Positions 1 through 11,700 of a stretch of 64,000 nt of DNA are shown piece by piece. The stretch's first letter is position 1; every line of letters starts with the position of its first letter. The notes below the pieces were generated by a model. That model was not told the DNA's origin. It did not search any database and saw only the letters and a program-made list of their open reading frames with translations. The DNA comes from Beroe forskalii (Eukaryota; Ctenophora; Nuda; Beroida; Beroidae). A program made the translations under genes and the position numbers. The stretch spans positions 1 to 64,000 of the forward strand of contig WFMF01000175.1 of the NCBI GenBank assembly GCA_011033025.1, given 5' to 3'.

Positions 1-2460
1 TTGCAAAAAATAAGCTTGGGAAAAGAAACTTAAAAGATTTGGAAAAGACACCTCTTTGGTTTGGTTAAAAAAAAATTTTTAAAATTTAGAATATAAATGG
101 ATTCCTTACTTTTTTTAACTTTCCCGAAGGCACAAAAAATTTTGACTTTTTGGTTTTACAAAGACAAAAAGGGCTTGGGTTTGTAAATCGTGAAATGGCC
201 GAAATTAAAAAATTCTGAAAGCAGCATTTTCAGTTGGATCAAACTGTACTGACTTGAAAAATTTGAGTTAACTAGGTTTACTAGGAGACCCCCCCCCCGA
301 GAAACTGATTAAAATTCAGAAAACACTCGACAACTTGAATTTGGGGAAAGTCTGTATAAATGCATCATTATTTGGTTTCTAGTACACTCCCTGAAGTGCA
401 GTCACATGGGAAAAGTAGTTTTCAGCCTTATTTTAGTCCTTGTGGGACAATTATAGACAAAAGTCCATTTTAGGCCAAAAATGGGGTTTTTAAGAGGCTG
501 TAAATCGTGAAAATGGCCGAAATTCAAAATTCTGAAAGCAGCATTTTCTAGTTGATCAAATTGTACTGACCTGCAAATTTCATGAGTTAACTAGTAAGTT
601 TATTAATAGGAGGACCCCCCCCGAGAAACTGATTAAAATTCAGAAAATACTCTGACACAATTGGACTTGGGGAAAACTCTGTGTATAAATGCATCATTAT
701 TTGGTTCCAGTACACTCCCTGGAAGGCAGTCACATGGGAAAAAGCAGTTTTCAGCCTTATTTTTGGTCTTTGTGGACAATTATAGACAAAAAAAAGTCCA
801 TTTAAGGCCAAAAATGGGGTTTTTAAGAGGCTGTAAATCGTGAAAATGGCCGAATTTCAAAATTCTGAAAGCAGAATTTTGAATTTCAAGATTTAAAATT
901 TCAAGATTATAGGGGTCATTCATAACTAAAATTTCTCGAGTTACTAGCGAATAATTTTAAGATTTTCGGTACTAAATTTGCTATTCATAAAAAACTTGAG
1001 TAATTATCGCCATGTTTGGACTCAGACTCGTACTAAACTCAGCTCGAGTATTTCTCCAACCTAAGAAAATGCTCAGTGAAATTTGAAAAATACTCGCATT
1101 GAAAATACTCAAAGCCGAGCTGAAGCAATTTCTAACTGGCTAGAGTTCCCTGTTGCCTGTTTCACCGAGTGGAATAAGTAGATAACTGAATTGTTTCATG
1201 ATTGAAACGGTTAAATTTACTATCTATTTTGAATTACAATGTCATTTAAAGCTAAAAAGTCCATCATCGTCAAAATCGAGGTTTGATCAACGAATAAATT
1301 CAACAAAATGGCCGAAATCAAAATATGAAAGACAGTCTTAACGGTCTGAATAACTGCACGACGGGCAAATACGCATTCTTCAACGATTGGGTGGTTGAGT
1401 ATGAGGGACTCCCCAATGAAACTAGTTTGAAAGTTCAGAACAAAAAACCATTTCAGATCACACAACTGCCATTTACCAAACTGATACTTGTATAAATATT
1501 CATCATTATTTGGTTTAGTACATTTATTTCAATTGCTCAATCGGAAAAAGCCCGACAAAAGCCAATATTTTGAGTAAATGAAACAAATTAGAATAAAACA
1601 GTCCAATTACGCCATATTCATGGGGTTCAAGTCTGCGTTATCTTTATTTCGATCCTCCAATCAGAAATCAACTTGAAACAAGCATTTTAACAGGATGGAT
1701 AATCAACCGCGTCTGAGTGGCGCCACTTTCATGAGTTGATTGGTTCAGCGCAGTCACGTGACGCGCGCACGTGACCATAATCGCTGAAGCGCATTCATCT
1801 ATGATCGAACGTTATATAAGACCTGGAAATTTCAGCTAGAGATAACTAGTTTATATACAAAGGCTGACCCGATTGTCAGTAAATAATACGATCAAACTTG
1901 GACTTGGGTGCAATAACAAGGTGTGAAAGGAAAATTATTTGGTATCCACTTGTATTTGTCGAAGTCATCGACAAAATGACTGTTTTTTGCAGCCTTACCC
2001 TGGTCCTACACACGAGTATTTATTCCAGAGAAAAAAAAAACCATTTAACTCTCAAAATGGGTTTTTGAGCATTTACTAAGTTTATGAATACCAATTTGAA
2101 CTAGTTTTGGGGGCGAGTAAATACTAGTTTATGAATACCGATTTGAGCATGAGTTTCAAATTTGAGGATTTAACAAGACAAAATACTCAGGCTAGTAATT
2201 ACTAAGTATTATGAATAGCAAACGTCTACTAGTACTTAGAATCGTAAGAAAATCTCACAATTTGAGTATGAGTTTTGGTTTATGAATGACCCCTTATAAC
2301 ACTGACAACAAGTTAACTAGTAAGTTTATTTGGAGAACCCCCCAGTTTCTTGATTTTTGAAACTGATCAAAATTAAGAAAAATTCTCTGACAAACTTGGA
2401 CCTGGGGAACACTCAGTGTGAAAGTGCATCATTATTTGGTTCTAAGTGCGATACGAGTTT
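1..2460. repeat. ~320-bp tandem repeat array, about 3.5 copies, split by a transposon
   Basis: The unit carries a C-tract, then GAGAAACTGATTAAAATTCA, then a stretch with TGCATCATTATTTGGTT and a later TAAATCGTGAAAATGGCCGA. Copies are anchored near 300, 620 and 2350, with a partial copy before 300, giving a period near 320 bp. The array runs to within 30 bases of a CPOX exon and is interrupted at 912-2293 by a DNA transposon that itself holds fragments resembling the unit. Bases 1-180 have homopolymer runs that look like a low-quality contig end. No coding capacity is seen. Confidence 0.75.
912..2293. mobile_element. 1.38-kb non-autonomous DNA transposon with TTATA target duplication
   Basis: The ends are GGGGTCATTCATAA at 912 and its complement TTATGAATGACCCC ending at 2293. 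Both sides are flanked by TTATA (907-911 and 2294-2298), the expected 5-bp target duplication. Subterminal regions of each end repeat short palindromic words such as ACTAGT, TTTGAGTATG and TTATGAATA. No transposase reading frame is visible. It sits inside the ~320-bp repeat array upstream of the CPOX exons. The superfamily is not assigned. Confidence 0.8.
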
Positions 2461-2479
2461 TAATCTTGCAAAACTTCAG

Positions 2480-4182
2480 ACGGCGTGCGACAAACACGAC
2501 GTAAGTTACTATCCAAAGTTCAAGAAATGGTGTGACGAATACTTCTACATCAAACACAGAGGAGAATCTAGAGGCGTAGGTTCGTACATCCATCGTTGAT
2601 TGGCATTTAGGTACCTATTCAAGGTTTGAAAGTGTTCTTTTCATTGTTCTAAATGAAAACCATTGAGGTTTTTTGGAACTGGAAGGCGCGAATTTGTACG
2701 ACATTTATCTTGAAGTGTCGCGCTAATTTTGCAGTTAGGGAGAATCTAGAGGCGTAGGTTCGTACATCCATTGTTGATTGGCATTTAGGTACCTTTTCAA
2801 GGTTTCGATAGAAGTTCTTTTCCGGATTGTTCTCCGAATGAAAACCATTGAGGTTTTTTGGAACTGGAAGGCGCGAATTTGTACGACATTTATCTTGAAG
2901 TGTCGCGCTAATTTTGCAATTAGGGAGCGCGCATTTAACCCAGCTGAAACACAATTGAATTATCCACAACCCTTGCTCGTTTTTGATCCATAATTCCTCG
3001 TTTTCCCATACCCTACGCACACCACACCCTATCCAGCACACACTGAGTACCGTAAGTGTGCAAGGAGTCAGGGAATTACAAGAAAATGTCACCTGCCTTT
3101 TAATTAAGCAGCCCTCAGTGCCAATCTGCCTTTCAATTTCAGTTTTCACATGAATGAATCTCGGGAACCAAATTTTAGCCAATATGAACTTGATTTGTGG
3201 CCAAAAAGAAGGTGGAAAACTGGAATTAATGAATTCTGGGTCAAAAATGCGAGGGCCAGAAAAGGTACTTTTTTCGATTTTTTAAAATCGTTATTTTGGC
3301 CCAAAGGGTTGAAGATGGTCTGAATAGCCTAATCATGGTAAAAACAAGTATTTCGGTCCTTTGAATGAATATGGAATAAATATCCGTATGATAAAACGCA
3401 TTTTTGACCCAGAACTCCCTTGGAAATCAGATCTGCACCTCTTTTTTCTTCTATTAGTTTGGCAATATCCAGGATTAATGGAATTTAGGGAGAAGAGGAC
3501 GAAATTTCTCTACAAAAAGTTCCCGTCAATTTCATCCTCTTCAACTCTGAACTAGATACAATGTGCAACGAATGAACACCCTCAGGAGGTATTTTCTTCG
3601 ATGACATGGACTACGTTACTGCGGAGGAAGGCCTTTCCTTCATCAAGTCCTGCGGGGATGCTGTATTCCCAGGCTACATTACCCTAGTTAGGAGACATCT
3701 GAAGGACCCTTTTACTGAGGAGAACGTCCAGTGGAGGCTGCTGCGAAGGGGCAGGTAATGAAATAATAACTTTGTGATTTACTGGTGCTAGCCTTGGTTC
3801 CTTTTTTGTTTATAACCGGACCTTTTAAAAACGTAGCTTCCTTAAGAGCAGAAGAGCTTAAGGGCCACCGGCCGAAGAGGCAGTGAGATTTGAATAATTC
3901 TTACGGTGTAGGGCTCTATGGAATTCTTTTACTCTTTTATTCAATTCAACATTGCAAATTTATTCTACGCCCTCATTATTTGACCATTTCAATCACAGGT
4001 ACGTTGAGTTCAACTTGGTGTATGACCGGGGAACTAAGTTCGGTCTCTACACGCCCAACTGCCGCGTGGAGAGTATTCTGATGTCGCTGCCGCTCAATGC
4101 CCGGTGGGAGTACATGAACGAACCGGGGCCCAGGGAACAGGAACTGTTGGAGGTCCTGCGCTCCCCAATCGACTGGTGTTAG
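2480..4182 (+). CDS. CPOX: Coproporphyrinogen-III oxidase, last three exons
   Basis: CPOX carries out oxidative decarboxylation of coproporphyrinogen III to protoporphyrinogen IX, the sixth step of heme synthesis, in the mitochondrial intermembrane space. Exons by frame and homology: 2480-2579 (phase 0 to 1; [23 protein letters not shown]), 3586-3754 (phase 1 to 2; [15 protein letters not shown]) and 3999-4182 ([30 protein letters not shown], ending IDWC-stop). These match the conserved C-terminal half of animal CPOX. Codons split across introns join correctly. The N-terminal exons, including the mitochondrial leader, must lie left of the window. Odd points: the first intron's donor is GTTCGT, and the end of exon 2480-2579 is tandemly duplicated inside that intron. 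The polyadenylation signal is at 4198. The next gene is convergent. Confidence 0.93.
2561..2924 (+). repeat. 178-bp tandem duplication containing a CPOX exon end and donor
   Basis: Bases 2561-2738 are repeated from 2739 to about 2924 with few differences. Each unit begins with the last 19 bases of the CPOX exon and its donor (GGCGTAG then GTTCGT), so the intron holds a second, decoy donor that has no matching acceptor in front of it. The rest of the unit is intron sequence including TTGAAGTGTCGCGCTAATTT. Confidence 0.85.
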
Positions 4183-4197
4183 ACCGGGTTGAACAGG

Positions 4198-4203
4198 AAT
4201 AAA
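4198..4203 (+). promoter_or_regulatory. Polyadenylation signal of CPOX
   Basis: AATAAA lies 16 bases after the CPOX stop codon. No closer hexamer is present. Confidence 0.6.
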
Positions 4204-5449
4204 TAACCGTACTGTTATGTTAATTAAATTGTCGTCAGGCGTTGACTGACCACCTCGTCAGACAATTCAATTGTTTATTTCAAGGACTTTCGATTACACT
4301 CACATGTTTGAAGTATGTTGATCGTACGTTGAATCTTGCCGGATTGGGAACTACGATATTTCGATAATGATATTTTTCCGTTTTTATCACATCTTTAATA
4401 TAATAAAATTTGGTTTTATACACGAATATTTGTAGGGAATCTGTTATCTGAGGGCCAGGGCTGCAATTGCCTGATCCGTAAAGTCAGGATTGGATTTGAT
4501 TCCTTTGTATATTGTTTATGCAACTGTTATGAACCTTTATAAGTTGAAAGAATTCTTATCTCAAACAATTCTAGTTACTGTATTTAATGAGAAATAAAAC
4601 GATTAGAATTCAAGTAGCATTGAATTAAATTATCATCAAAGGTTATCCAAAGGTTATCATCAATAATCAGTCAGGTACGCAATTCTAGTTTACACTACTC
4701 AAAATGCTGAAAGGTTATCTTTATCTTTTTAATCGTTTCTAGACATGAAATTTCCACTCAACAGGGGTGAACTGGTGCTGAAATTTGTAAAAATGATCCA
4801 TGACTTACGTGGGAGTGACCCCTGTTCTTGATTGAGTACTTTATTTTATTGTAAAAGAATAAAAAGGTTTTTCAAATCTGTCTTAGATTATTAAACGGTA
4901 CTGTAATAAACCAAAGTCATTTTGATTTTTTTAAACTTTCAAACTGAAATCGGTGTTGCTTTTCAAAGCTAGGCAACAATTCCTCATAAATACCATATTG
5001 TGATCATTATGATTGTCAAACAGAAGATTGTCTCATAAGTAGAAAACAACTCTGTGCAGAAATGCAAATGTCAGTTAAAAATCTAAAACGTATAAAACAT
5101 ATTTATCCTTCGCTCTGTAAGCGAGGTTAAATTAGTAAATTTAACCGTATGTCAAAACAAACAGAAGATACTACAACAAATTTGATAGAATCATCAATTC
5201 ATTGCAATTAATACAAAAATGACTAAATTGCAGTCAATTAACTACAAAATTAAGAGTTCCAAGGCTAAGATTTTGAACTAAATTAAGTTCGTGATCACTC
5301 TCAGCCAGTCATTCGACAAGTCTTTCGTTTTGATAGCATCACATAAGCCTGTACAGTCACTGCTTATTAACATCCAATTTGACTTATGCTTAATGCTTTT
5401 AAAAAGCATAACGGCAGTAAGTACCTGCCATTTCTAAGGCAAATGGTCG
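4204..5449. other. Convergent intergenic region, nothing else seen
   Basis: This AT-rich spacer lies between the 3' ends of CPOX (+) and the tyrosine-motif gene (-). It has several AATAAA-like hexamers (around 4400, 4593 and 4857) but no coding exon or clear repeat that I can support. Confidence 0.5.
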
Positions 5450-5455
5450 TTTATT
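5450..5455 (-). promoter_or_regulatory. Polyadenylation signal of the tyrosine-motif gene
   Basis: AATAAA on the minus strand, about 60 bases beyond the stop at 5517-5519 of the overlapping second reading frame and about 240 beyond the stop at 5695. Confidence 0.45.
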
Positions 5456-5516
5456 AAAATTCTGTCATAAAATGTTGCATAAGAACGAAGGCATTAGGCT
5501 ATAAGTCCTCAGCCGT

Positions 5517-5732
5517 TCACCTCTTATTGTCAAAATGAATCGGGCTGCGATTCCCAGTGTTTTTCGTGTTACTGACTGCGAATGGAGAAGACTTCACAAT
5601 AACTTGATTTGTTCTCCTCATTGAAGGGTAGGATGTGAAGATCTCGTTCATCAGCTCGCTCTCTATCCCCTCCAGATCATCGTATATCCTTTCCTCAGGA
5701 CACTCCCCCTGCTGCACGGTTGCTAGCCACAT
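5517..5732 (-). CDS. Overlapping 3' reading frame, possible alternative C-terminus
   Basis: One base out of register with the last exon, a frame runs from about 5732 to a stop at 5517. It includes ECPEERIYDDLEGIESEL, another YxxL site in acidic context. The main frame stops at 5695 after AAGGVS. The acidic, motif-bearing text of the second frame looks like genuine protein and the polyadenylation signal lies just beyond it. It may be a real continuation hidden by a single-base sequence error or frameshift, or an alternatively spliced end. I see no intron of workable length. Confidence 0.4.
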   Translation of the reverse strand: MWLATVQQGECPEERIYDDLEGIESELMNEIFTSYPSMRRTNQVIVKSSPFAVSNTKNTGNRSPIHFDNKR

Positions 5733-8700
5733 GGTCTGGGTTCGGTATCTTCAAATCCTCCAGGAGGTTGTCCAGTTGAGCGTACGGGTTTTCTGGGAGG
5801 GGAGGCTCCATTTCTGGGAGTGTGCTGTACTCTGTTTCCTCCGGTTCCCCGTCCGCAGATTCCTGACGTTTTGTCCTGAGGGTGGGTGAGTTTGAGAATC
5901 ATTGGCATGGGGGAAATTACCGGGGTATGAACCTTGGCACGAACCGAAAAGCGATCGGTTTGATCGACCGACGGGACATTGATCGCGCGCGCTAAAACAT
6001 ATCATACCGCGCGCGGTCTTTGCGCCGTCGCATCCATTGATCACACCATGCGCGTTACGTAAACCAATGCAGTTCGGGCGAAAATTCATGAAAGATGGCA
6101 AAAGGCAAACAGAATAGAAATAAAAGGAGTAAAATGAAGAAGCTTACCTAAACTCAGGGTTGATGCTAGCGTAGATCACAGACACCGTATCTTCGTCAGT
6201 TCGGGCCTTCCTCTCGCTGCCTCCTCGTCTTGTCTTGTCGATAGGTTTTCCAGGGATATCATACACCTGAAAAATGTGTATAGTAGCCTAGTCTACATAC
6301 TGAATGCAAGGTGGTCGCTGTGTCTTAATTAGATTATAATTCACAGTAAATACTTCAGAGAAAACTAAGATTTATTAATCACAATTCTAGGGAAAAGTCA
6401 GCTTTACATTTCAACGCTATGTTTGCAGCTTGCAGGTAGTGAGTAATGTGCGTAGTGTGGTAGGGGCAATGATAGAGTATGTTTATTAATACCACTATTG
6501 GAATAATACCACTATTGGATTAATACCACTGTTGAAGAGTGTTTGACATTGATCAGTGGAAGGCAAGAATGCAGGTGTATGCTGGTCTAATTCGCAGGCA
6601 TTGTTCCTTAATTACAGAACAAAGGCACAAAGTTAAAGCTATATAAAAGTGCACTATGCATGTACCCAAAGTGATAAAAATTCTTTGATTTTCAAGCAAG
6701 ATTGCAGCATTTTAAAGTCAAAAGACTTAAGATTACAAGGAGACTACGAACCTCAGAGTATGGCCTAGGTGAGTTGCGACCTGGCGACGCTCTGTCATGT
6801 CGAGCTATTGGTGTCGTTCTGCCCAGCTGAAACAGGGGAAGGTTAGAGGAATGTTTATTATGTACAATGTGTTTTGAACGATGTACAACATGTATACAAG
6901 TTCATGTAGGCAATATACAATGGAATACAGCGTAAACAATCTACATACCATAGTACAGTTTGAGTTCAAACATGTGGTTTTAGTAATGGATTGCGTGCTG
7001 ATCTTTGGTTTTCTTTATTTGATTGTATTGCCAGTCTATTCATACATTTATACTGACTAGTCTAAACAGCATTTCGGTTCTAATGTAAATTAAATGCCAT
7101 AAGTCTAACTGCAACTTAATCCACTTATTAAAATCCTGATTAAATTACCCTTTTCACGCTTGAAGGCGCCGTGAGGCTAACGTATCAATTCGAATTGCGT
7201 GGCAACCACAAAATCTACTCAATAGCATCTTATGACAGGAATCGTACCGACTGCTGAAGCCTTGGGAATGTTAGAGCTATGCCATATTCATGCACTGTGC
7301 AGTGTACATACACAAATATACAAATCCTATAAACAGGAATCATTATTCCGAGGCCTGCAGGTTTTGTACGGAGCGATCTAATTACAGGATATATCTTGGA
7401 CATCTCACTGATGACATTAGACAGTGACGTAGCTATCAGGGGTTTGAGTGTGGAGTTGATGAGTTTAAACTGCCCTGTACAAGTGTACACTGCAGCGTTT
7501 GTTAGTGAGTGTTATGCAGCGTATGAGCATCCTGTAGTTATGTGATTATATGCACATTCCATCAGATCAGCTGCATAATACCGTGTAGACAGATCAACAG
7601 CTGAATAATACCGGCCTATGAATATCTACCTACATATATGTGTAGGTAGATCAACTTAGCCTTCTACTGTTTATACAGGTTTATCATAGGTCGGTGTCTT
7701 GGTTTGCGGCATCGCCTGGTCACTATAATAAACCTTGATAATGACGTCACTCATAACGGATTATTGTGTGGCTTATGATAAATGACAATACAGCCGACAC
7801 CAGATGTCAGGTATATTTGAAACTTCACCGCTAGGCAGTAGGCTGACTTCACCGCTTACACTAGGCTACAACTGTAACAGTGTGATATCTTACAGTTACA
7901 GTGTGATATCCAACAGTGCAAGGCAGCATATAAGACAAGAAGAAGCCGAGTTTGATATGAGCAATATCCATCTAAATGACGCCCCTTTTGAGCAAAATGC
8001 ACTTTAAAAGTTAACGTTGCTATGCCTGGTTGCTACTGTTACTTTTGAGTTATAAAGTATGCGAAGTTGATCATTTTATGGTCTCCCTACTAATTGATTA
8101 AGTTGTCGATACATATAATTATTGGGGAATGTCAACTATGCAGGAAACATTCCAAACCCTTTAAATCTGCAAATAATGCAGTTAGTTGAAATGAAGCTTG
8201 AAATATAATGACAGTTTAGTTACGTCTATGCGACTAAGGTATACAACTACGAGGAAGAGAAAAACACTACGGTGGACATTTTTGCATATTTCTCGGTAAA
8301 AATGAATAAGCACGTACGGAGAAAGCGTAGGAAAACAGACAAATGATGGCCTATGAAGGGGGAGTGAATTTACTATAGTGATATCGATCATTACAAACGT
8401 CTATCTGATATGAGACGTAATTAGTTAGACGTGATTGGGACACGAGCCAAGACGAAATGTTAATTACCGATCAAAGCACAGACACACAACCAAACTTCGA
8501 ACACAAAACTAACAAACAAACTTACTGACAAACACACAAACTTCAAACAAATACCACCATCACATGAACACAAAAAGTTATTTTTTAAAAACGAGGAAGA
8601 TTGTATATTTTATTTCAAACAAACGTTAAAACACCTTAGGGCCAAATCGCACGGGGACAAAAATCGTGAAAAAATGTGCCCAGGTCAGTTATCACGTCCA

Positions 8701-11700
8701 AATTTCGTGAGATCGCACGGCGGAATATTTCACGCCGGTATAAAAATGATCAAAACGTACGGCGACAGCTTTTCAATGCATTTCGCGGAAACAAAATTGC
8801 TCCAAATCGCACGACGTAATTTGTCACCAAAATTGCTATATTTCGAAAACGCACGGCGTAACAAAATATCCGTGTAATTTGTCACGTCCTAGATCTCGGA
8901 ATCACGGAAATATTATTTTTCGCCAAAACGCACGGCGGATTAAATGGCATGTTTGATAGCTCAATGGCAGAGCATCCAAAATGTCTTCAGCTTCAGGAGG
9001 TTGTGGGTTCAAATCCCGCTCAGGTCCACATTAAACAGCTCATCTGAGTTTATGACTGCAGGCCGCTGTATTACTGAAAAAGGTGAAGCACCCTGAATAA
9101 ACCCTTCAAATCAGTGTGCACCCCAAGCACCCTGAACGCACCCAGTGTACAGTCAGCACTCTGGTAGGAGTCAGTGACCAATCAGCAGCCTGGCATGAGC
9201 ATCAAAATGTATCTATCGATGACCAGTCAGCAGTATGGTACGAGTCAGTGTCCAGTGAGCATTTTCAGTCAAGCTGTCAATTCAAAACTGCATACATCAT
9301 GCCAGCAAACAGCCAAGCTCGAAACAAATTTCTAATACCATCGCAAAATGGAAGTCAGTGCTGCCTTGCAAAACAACGCAGGGTCATGGTAGTTCCCGTC
9401 CCATCTTAAAATGTGACTTCGAATCATACATCATCATCATGACTATACACAGCAATACAATCATTCGATACGCAGAATTAAAAAGCAAAATGTACTGCAA
9501 CTGCAAAACAGTATAAATCGTGTAGCACACAGGGCTCGAAGGGGCTGGCAAAGCCTATGTGGAGGACGAAAATTTTTAAAGAATCAAAGCATGAATCAAT
9601 CTCAAAGGTCTTGCTATCGAAACATTATTGGCTGAAAATGTGTTGAGATGAAACACTAGCAATTTTGGAAGTACAAACGATAATTGGAAAACAAACAATT
9701 AATGAATTAATCTTGGTAGCATGTCACTTTGTGAAACGCCTCAGTTACAACAGAACTTGGAAAGAGATACAAAATTATGAAAGGAAATGGCTAAAAATGA
9801 GCGAATTTACATTTGGTGAAACTCTGTTTTTGCAACACAGTAATAATGAGACAAATGAGAATGACGTAATTACTATGGTTGAATATGGTATGTCAATGAC
9901 TTAAAGTGCCTATTTAACATTTCTCACGGGACAGTAATTGCACAATGTACCAAACTGCAAACCGGTAATTAGGCTACATTTATCGTCCGCTCTCCGTGTG
10001 TGTGAGAAAAGTAATACACCATTGTTACTAATGATAATGACGTATTGCTCTCACTCACTCTCAGTTATTGCTATTTCCGAAGAATGTGTTACCATGGCAA
10101 CATGGCAATGCAACTGATCAAAACAAATCAAATGCAAATTCCACATTTTATTTCAAGATATTGTATTTCACTCTCTCGTTTTTGGTTTGGTATCTTTTTA
10201 CATATCTTTCTTGCATATTATGATTTTAACTTTCTCGAAATGATTTCTTTTACAGAGTTTGGGCTGCTGCTATCACTGCTTTCACTGCAGTTCACTGCAG
10301 TTCACTGTTTTCTCTGCTATTTGATTCGACTTTTCTATTCTTGGCCACATATTTTTGCTGGATGTTTATACCTGGTTACAGTAAAGTTACTACATCAATC
10401 AATGCTTCAATAATCAATGCTTCAATAATCAATGGAATGCCATAATTGTATAGGATAGAAAATACAGGAGAAGAAACAAAATACAGAGTGGCAACACTAC
10501 AGAAATGAGAAGGCACAGCAAGATATGAACGAAACACATTTTAAAAAGTTGGTGCTATTTGTATTTCCCACCATTTACTGTTTCCCGCACTTTTGGAATG
10601 CAGCGCGCTGATTGGTCAATGACTGCGTGCGTTGTAACGCTACATCTCACCGCTACCGTGCGTTTTGGTTTTTTGTACCTTCGTGAAACTTTCCACCACT
10701 ATCACGTGACCATGCGCGTGATCATTTCGTCACTGCACGATCAGTGGTGACAAATCTCACCGATATTGAAAACGGACGGAGTTTTGATTTCACCACAAAG
10801 ATTTCACCGATTGTGGTGAAAACTGTCACCTCTCCTGAGGCCGGTGATACATTTCACCACTTTTCTCACCACGTTTTCAGATCTCACGAAAAGTGGCCTT
10901 AAAAAAATGAAATCGCACGATAGGTAAAATCCGAATTTTGGTGAGATATGAAAGTTTCCACGATTTTTGTCCCCGTGCGATTTGGCCCTTAGTGAAACAG
11001 TTTTAATCTTAATTTAAAACATTACTCACATCGTTAAGACACTCGTAGGACGGTCTCCTTTGGTCCAGTGGATTTTGAGGCGTATCGTAAGTCGGAGAGC
11101 TGCAGCTTTGAGAGGGCGAAGCTTTGGTGCTGAATGTGGAGACGGTGTGTCCCCTTGCAAAGGGGGGAGGGGCGCTGTGGTTTGGAGGAGGGACACTGTG
11201 ACCCGGGGGTGGGGCACTATGACCCGGGGGTGGGGCACTGTGACCCGGGGGAGGGGGGACACCCCCACCATTAAAGTGGAAAGGGGCATTGTTCGTTGGG
11301 GAGCGCAGGATATCCTGTAGAGTGTCGTAGGACGGACCCCGGGGCAGGGATTTGTGGGTCGGACTGTTCATGGGGGACTGAGAGACATGCGGGAGAGTCT
11401 CGTAGGAGGGCCTCCTGAGTCCCAGAGACGTGGGGTGTTGCTTAGCAACCGAGGAGTGTTGCTTAGCAACATGGTTTCCTCCGTTTTCTGATGATTTGAG
11501 AGTGGAGTAGGTCGCGTTGTTGAGGGCCGTGTATTCCGGTGTATTGTTACCTGATAACATTGCGTGGTTACAGAAGAGAGTACGATAATTCGTAAATTTA
11601 CATAAAGATAATGAGAGCGTGTGTATGTGTGTATGTTTGAGTATTTGTATTGTGTACATGTGTAAGAGTGGCGGGAGACAGGGCTGCAATGTACACCTTA

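Noticed and set aside
2649-3182. A 177-codon minus-strand frame opposite the CPOX exon duplication
   Set aside because: It is antisense to a real exon end and its duplicate. Its repeated text comes from the 178-bp tandem duplication, and it resembles no family.
9116-10413. Frames at 9116, 9665 and 10045 as possible transposon proteins
   Set aside because: None has transposase catalytic motifs, Myb/SANT features or recognisable family text.
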